In this document: positions 59,944 through 64,000 of the stretch, piece by piece
Numbering within the stretch: the first letter of the stretch is position 1
Layout of the letters: the number at the start of each line of letters is the position of its first letter
NCBI GenBank assembly: GCA_017448985.1
Contig: JAFSKL010000026.1
Coordinates: 1 to 64,000 of the forward strand
Origin: Paludibacteraceae bacterium
GTDB lineage: Bacteria > Bacteroidota > Bacteroidia > Bacteroidales > Paludibacteraceae
Direction: 5' to 3'
DNA: 64,000 nucleotides
Translations under genes and position numbers: made by a program
The notes under the pieces: generated by a model
Seen by the model: only the letters and a program-made list of their open reading frames with translations
Database searches by the model: none
What the model was told of the DNA's origin: nothing

Positions 59944-59947
59944 AACG

Positions 59948-61015
59948 TCAAATCTTATAATATTCTTTGTACCACTCTGCAAACTTCCGCAATCCGTCCC
60001 TAAGAGAGGTGTGCGGTTTGAAGCAGAAGTCTCTTTCCAATGCCGAAGCATCCGCAAACGTCTGCGCCACATCCCCGGGTTGCGCAGCTACCAGCTCCTT
60101 GTGCGCCTCAAAATCATAATCCTCCGGCAGCACTCCTGCACGCACTAACTCCTGCAGCAAGATATCCACAAAATCTAACAAGTTCTCCGGTTGGCTGTTA
60201 CCAATATTATATAGCGCATACGGTACTTCACATTTTCCACTAACCCCTAACCCACTAACCGGAGGTTTCTGCATCACTCTCACCACTCCTTCCACGATAT
60301 CATCGATATACGTAAAGTCGCGTTTGCAGTTACCATAATTGAAGATCTGGATCTTCTCCCCACGACGGAGCTTGTTGGTGAATCCAAAGTACGCCATATC
60401 CGGTCGTCCTGCCGGTCCATAGACGGTAAAGAACCGCAAACCCGTGCACGGAATGCCGTATAGCTTCGCATACGCATGCGCCAACAACTCATTCGATTTC
60501 TTCGTTGCCGCATAAAGCGATACCGGATTATCCACGTTATCCTCTATCGAGTACGGCACTTTCTGCTGATTGCCGTACACACTCGACGAACTGGCATAAA
60601 CGAGGTGCTGCACACCCTTTGCTACTCCGTCATACGAATGCCGACAAGCCTCAAGGATGTTATAGAACCCGATGATGTTCGCTTGGATATACGCATCCGG
60701 ATTCTGAATCGAGTACCGTACACCGGCCTGTGCCGCCAAGTTCACTACGACATCAAACTGATACTGCCCAAACAACTCCTCCACAAACGCCTTATCCGCT
60801 ATATCGCCTTTGATGAACGTCCATTGTCCACCGAGTTTCTCAATTTGCTCAAGTCTCCACTCCTTCAACGACACCTCATAGTAATCATTCAGATTATCCA
60901 AACCAACAACCACGCATGTCGAATATTCGGCTAATAATCGCTTAACCAAATAACTACCGATGAATCCGGCAGCTCCCGTCACCAGCACTGTCTTACCATT
61001 TAAATCTATCTTCAT
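59948..61015 (-). CDS. NAD-dependent nucleotide-sugar epimerase (UDP-glucuronate 4-epimerase type)
   Basis: 355 residues from MKIDLNGKTVLVTGAAG. Extended SDR: TGAAGFIGSYL, catalytic YAATKKSNE, LAAQAGVRYSIQNP and FFTVYGPAGRPDMAYF, the last two typical of UDP-glucuronate 4-epimerases (Gla/LpsL). It would make UDP-galacturonate for the capsule. Residues about 252-260 (PPVSGLGVSGK) are encoded by CCACTAAC-type words. It is the first identified capsule gene on this strand as transcription enters from the right. Confidence 0.88.
   Translation of the reverse strand: MKIDLNGKTVLVTGAAGFIGSYLVKRLLAEYSTCVVVGLDNLNDYYEVSLKEWRLEQIEKLGGQWTFIKGDIADKAFVEELFGQYQFDVVVNLAAQAGVRYSIQNPDAYIQANIIGFYNILEACRHSYDGVAKGVQHLVYASSSSVYGNQQKVPYSIEDNVDNPVSLYAATKKSNELLAHAYAKLYGIPCTGLRFFTVYGPAGRPDMAYFGFTNKLRRGEKIQIFNYGNCKRDFTYIDDIVEGVVRVMQKPPVSGLGVSGKCEVPYALYNIGNSQPENLLDFVDILLQELVRAGVLPEDYDFEAHKELVAAQPGDVAQTFADASALERDFCFKPHTSLRDGLRKFAEWYKEYYKI
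60234..60260 (-). repeat. Heptamer array (CCACTAAC) inside the epimerase gene
   Basis: CCACTAACCCCTAACCCACT-type words, in frame; yields SGLGVSGK, the same peptide as in asnB. Confidence 0.85.
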
Positions 61016-61076
61016 AATATCACCAATGACCATTTACCAATTATCATTCCCAAATCGCAAATTATCTATCAACCCG

Positions 61077-61949
61077 CTATTCTCTATCTCTTTGATATAC
61101 GCTCAACAAATACTCCGCAACCATCACCGAAGATGCTGCAATCAATCGAGCCTCTCGCTCTTTGATACCTATTCGCCCCACTCCGGCTCCATGAGCATCG
61201 CTATTCATGTTCCGCATCTTACCTATCGCATCTACTATCTTATTAATTCCGCTAAGCAAATCATTCACTCGCACATCCCAGTCTTTGTTCTGTGTCATGT
61301 TCAGTAGCGACTTCACCTCCGCATACATCTTCATCAAATCACCATTACTCTTATAACGTTCTTTCGTCATCTGTTCCATGATATATATCATCACTTCCTC
61401 CAGTAATGTTCGCGATTTGGTTACCACGCTATCATAATCTTTCTTCGTGATATCATCTTTTATTCTTTCCGGCAACTCACGTATGTACTCGTAAGTCACC
61501 ATTTTAACTTTGGATGCCTCAAAAACTACAGTCTCTACCGCTTTTGTCAAGACAAATTGCTTATTGACTATCTGCAACTGGCTCCCGCTAAATAAAAGTA
61601 TTGCATTTATCTTATCTAATGCTCCTTGAACAATCTTATTATATGTTTCCCTTATATGCTCCGTTGTACCTGCCAGTTGAAGTGATTCAAATCTGGCAAA
61701 GTCAAACAGGTATGCCAATAGTTCTGCAGTCCTACCTTGCTTCTCCACGTAAACTAACAGGTCTCGCATGTACATCCAACGGCTCAAATTGCTTCCTCCC
61801 CACACATACGATACCGGCAACCCGAACTGCGTAGACAATTCGCAAAGTTCTGGACCTGTATAGTTTGGCATGCGATACTCATTATATACCTGCGTGTCTC
61901 CTATCAGCACATCGATAATCTTCCTGTTATTTAGCAATTTGAACTCCAT
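61077..61949 (-). CDS. Abortive-infection-type protein with Abi_C domain
   Basis: 290 residues, soluble, mostly helical. The C-terminal part (about 170-285) fits the Abi_C family: KSRTLLEEVMIYIMEQ, LLSGINKIVDAIGKMRNMNS and the DAHGAGVGRIGIKEREARL motif followed by ASSVMVAEYLL. The N-terminal domain (ELSTQFGLPVSYVWGGSNLSRW) is not recognised. Abi_C proteins are associated with phage exclusion. It stands 63 bases after the SIR2-like remnant on the same strand, so the two may once have formed a module. Confidence 0.72.
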   Translation of the reverse strand: MEFKLLNNRKIIDVLIGDTQVYNEYRMPNYTGPELCELSTQFGLPVSYVWGGSNLSRWMYMRDLLVYVEKQGRTAELLAYLFDFARFESLQLAGTTEHIRETYNKIVQGALDKINAILLFSGSQLQIVNKQFVLTKAVETVVFEASKVKMVTYEYIRELPERIKDDITKKDYDSVVTKSRTLLEEVMIYIMEQMTKERYKSNGDLMKMYAEVKSLLNMTQNKDWDVRVNDLLSGINKIVDAIGKMRNMNSDAHGAGVGRIGIKEREARLIAASSVMVAEYLLSVYQRDRE

Positions 61950-62012
61950 ATTTCATTCCTTTGAATTTTTCTCCTGTTTCTGATAGAGTCATCATCTCTA
62001 TCATTTTTATGC

Positions 62013-62378
62013 TTAACCGGATACAATCACATCCTTATCTATAAGCGACATCATTAGATAATCATAAATAGTCGGTTGCAGCGAAAGTTGAAGTCCTTCA
62101 AAATAGGCATAAATCCTATCATTAATCTCCTTCAGATATTTAGACGCACTATCCCATTCATAGATATTGCCGTATACCCCCTCAAAGTTCTCACAAATCA
62201 ATTCAATAGGTAGTTGGCATAATATATCTAACATATCAATTACTTTCGGCAGATCATTCATCGAAGGTAATTTACGTCCTAACCTCTCGGGATTCCTCAT
62301 ACTAGACGCAATGCTTGCCCCTGCACCAAGTACAACCAAGTGCATCCCTCCCATAATATGCGCCTCTCGTATTGTCAT
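62013..62378 (-). pseudogene. Truncated SIR2-like/Rossmann NTP-binding remnant
   Basis: 121 residues; the likely start is one of the Met residues of MGGMHLVVLGAGAS, which begins a nucleotide-binding beta-alpha unit. It continues SSMRNPERLGRKLPSMNDLPKV and ends LMMSLIDKDVIVSG. Full-length relatives go on after the equivalent 'LxxKDxIxTFNWDP' point, so the gene stops about where the catalytic half should begin. I read it as a 5' remnant of a SIR2-like defence protein. Confidence 0.45.
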
Positions 62379-62706
62379 ATTTCCAAAATCCCCTAACCCT
62401 CTAATCCTTTCTTCCTCTTACTTCCATCTTCAAATTTCTTTACATTCAACATTCGATTTTCTTGCGCACATATGCGCATCTTCGCACACGCACTCATGCA
62501 CACAGCATTTCAGTGCGCAAAGATACAAAAAAAAAATGACATATACAAATGCATATGCCACTTTTTGTAAAATATTTTGTTTTTGTAATCACTTTTGCTC
62601 ATTTTACCCAGTTTCGTTCTATTTTCTCTGGTTCACTTAAGCAAGATACTGAAAAGAAACAATACGTAGAGCTTTGTCTCAGTTTTCGCTCATTAGTTAG
62701 AAATAT
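62379..62706. other. Intergenic region with a minus-strand promoter
   Basis: Contains degenerate CCCTAAC/TCTAATC words at 62391-62410, the promoter at 62518-62549, and nothing recognisable between 62550 and the radical SAM stop. Confidence 0.5.
62518..62549 (-). promoter_or_regulatory. Promoter before the SIR2-like remnant
   Basis: Minus strand TTTG (62546-62549), 20 bases, TATCTTTG (62518-62525). The leader is about 130 bases. It may drive the whole downstream capsule region on this strand. Confidence 0.75.
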
Positions 62707-63999
62707 TTATGCGTATTCTTTCCATGATATATGGGGATAAACATCTATTGATGCCAAATAATCATAATCCATCGGTTTGTGTGCAATATTATATCCCTCT
62801 AGATTATAAAATCTGACACCAAATGTATCCGCATTCCCCCTCCCAAAATCTGAAATATCGGATGAATCGATATTGGGAATATCCTTGATTATTTTGCAAC
62901 AAAATGAATTTAAATCACATTCGGCTCCTCCATTCAAGTCCGGTGCTATATCTTTTGCTGTTATACCATATTTCTTAAGATTTATTGCAATTTGGCATAA
63001 TTCTTTGACTGGCCTACTTTTTGAGTCGACACAAGTTTGCTCCCATGCGATTGCATTACGTACACGTAAATCATCATTCCATACCACAAAAATCCCTTTC
63101 CTCTCTGCAAATTTTGAGCTTCCATCTTTGCTACATAACAAACCATCCTTTAGAATAGACTCTTTCTTTGATGCAGGAAAATAATGATATACTACCTTCT
63201 CGCCATCTGCAAATAAATCTTCTACTGTTTTAATTTCCCTTTTGGGCGACTTTTTATCGCATAAATTGATTTCTGGCAAGAAACGACAACCTCCATTACA
63301 TAAACTTTCAAATTTACAATCAGCGCACGTATTATTTTTTATTCTATCACGGAAATCAACAAATGCAGCATTGGATTGCCAAATATCAAGCATCGTATTC
63401 TTACGTAAATCACCATACATATCTGTGCCCACCATAAATGAACATGGGTACATTTTCAAATCCTCTGAAATGAACGCCGAAAAACGAGCTGCTTCACATG
63501 ATTCAAGTAAGAATGCCGGGACATCCATCATCTGCACAATTCCGGACACACTACAACTATCGAAACCAATTTTTACTACTTTACAATCCGATGCCACTTG
63601 GAAGAACTGCCTCAACTTGTTACCATCTATAGGTCGCAAAACACAACTCTTATTTATTGGCTTGTAATTCAAGAAAATAATCGCATTTACATACTGCAAA
63701 AAATCAGGAGGATTCTGCATCCAAGAGATTGCAGTATCTACCATATCTTCTTTCAATATCATGTGCAAATTCAACCGTATTCCAAAACTAGCGATTCTTC
63801 TGATCTTTCCTTCAAATCGCGCATCAAATGGAGGGTATGCACTTATTGCCATCGCACCGCAGTTCTCAGCAGTAAATTGCAGAATCTCATCCGGCAAACC
63901 ATCCCCGTTTGTTGTATATGATGGCACAATATTATGCTCTTTAATCAATCGCAGAATCTCACAAAATTTAGGATGCTGATTTGGATTGCCTCCACCCAA
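62707..63999 (-). CDS. Radical SAM/SPASM protein with C-terminal ADP-ribosyltransferase-like domain (5' partial)
   Basis: 430 residues seen; the gene runs off the window, so the CxxxCxxC cluster is missing. The first visible residues (LGGGNPNQHPKFCEIL) are the GGGEP-type motif. SPASM cysteines follow: CEAARFSAF, MYPCSF, and CADCKFESLCNGGCR (about 225-240). Beyond about 265 lies a separate domain, VVYHYFPASKKESILKDGLL with GIFVVWNDDLRVRNAIAWEQ, that resembles the start of ART/KptA-like folds (His-Tyr ... Ser-Ile-Leu-x-x-Gly-Leu). The combination is unusual. The SPASM half suggests a peptide-modifying enzyme. Confidence 0.65.
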   Translation of the reverse strand: MGGGNPNQHPKFCEILRLIKEHNIVPSYTTNGDGLPDEILQFTAENCGAMAISAYPPFDARFEGKIRRIASFGIRLNLHMILKEDMVDTAISWMQNPPDFLQYVNAIIFLNYKPINKSCVLRPIDGNKLRQFFQVASDCKVVKIGFDSCSVSGIVQMMDVPAFLLESCEAARFSAFISEDLKMYPCSFMVGTDMYGDLRKNTMLDIWQSNAAFVDFRDRIKNNTCADCKFESLCNGGCRFLPEINLCDKKSPKREIKTVEDLFADGEKVVYHYFPASKKESILKDGLLCSKDGSSKFAERKGIFVVWNDDLRVRNAIAWEQTCVDSKSRPVKELCQIAINLKKYGITAKDIAPDLNGGAECDLNSFCCKIIKDIPNIDSSDISDFGRGNADTFGVRFYNLEGYNIAHKPMDYDYLASIDVYPHISWKEYA

Positions 64000-64000
64000 G

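Overview
The window is a piece of a Bacteroidales (Bacteroidota) chromosome. Supporting signs are promoters of the form TTTG-N20-TAnnTTTG in place of sigma70 boxes, a GlsA/GlsB glycine-lipid pair, C-terminal type IX secretion tails, DUF4494/DUF4296/DUF5056/DUF6249 proteins and an Lnb-like DUF4105 protein. No rRNA or complete tRNA is present. Read by eye, the base composition is moderate over the housekeeping part and clearly AT-richer from about 43.5 to 53 kb and again from 61 to 64 kb.

Layout. 1-300: a tRNA/tmRNA 3'-end fragment, probably the edge of an integrated element. 318-4199 (-): a hypothetical gene, umuD, umuC, an ECF sigma factor and two small DUF proteins, with two matching ECF-type promoters. 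4934-7066 (-): a large secreted protein. 7521-19502 (+): a housekeeping run of nusB, yajC, a YbbR protein, a DegT aminotransferase, rpoN, PAP2, DUF4105, a degenerate phosphatase-like protein, DUF4494, glsA, glsB, a yggS-HAD fusion and a ribosome hibernation factor. 19511-25175 (-): three surface proteins (a frameshifted BspA-like LRR gene, a vWA lipoprotein, an LRR protein) around a 1-kb non-coding stretch rich in repeats. 25343-38334: glyS, an aminotransferase, a lipoate ligase, guaD, gtrA, alaS, pdxA, a nitroreductase, metK behind a SAM-II-like riboswitch and terminator, lspA, DUF4296 and holA.

38431-61015 (-): a capsule/polysaccharide locus (nucleotidyltransferase, sugar transferase, wecB, DUF354, hexapeptide acetyltransferase, asnB, GT4 glycosyltransferase, nucleotide-sugar epimerase). 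Conflict and mobile-type genes are interleaved: a RelB/PIN toxin-antitoxin pair, a TIGR04076-wHTH protein, an AbiEi remnant beside a long array of inverted repeats, and a five-gene AT-rich cassette (PRTase-like, ORC/Cdc6-like ATPase, Rossmann-like protein, N6 DNA methylase, KAP NTPase). An AAA/PD-(D/E)XK protein, an Abi_C protein, a SIR2-like remnant and a partial radical SAM protein follow.

Three things stand out. (1) Degenerate tandem arrays of 7-8 bp words are scattered between genes and also lie in frame inside conserved enzymes, supplying linkers, start codons and stop codons; one appears to have fused yggS to a HAD phosphatase gene. (2) About sixteen copies of a 13-bp word in alternating orientation fill 44273-44838. 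(3) The five-gene PRTase/ORC/methylase/KAP cassette looks like a multi-component defence system.
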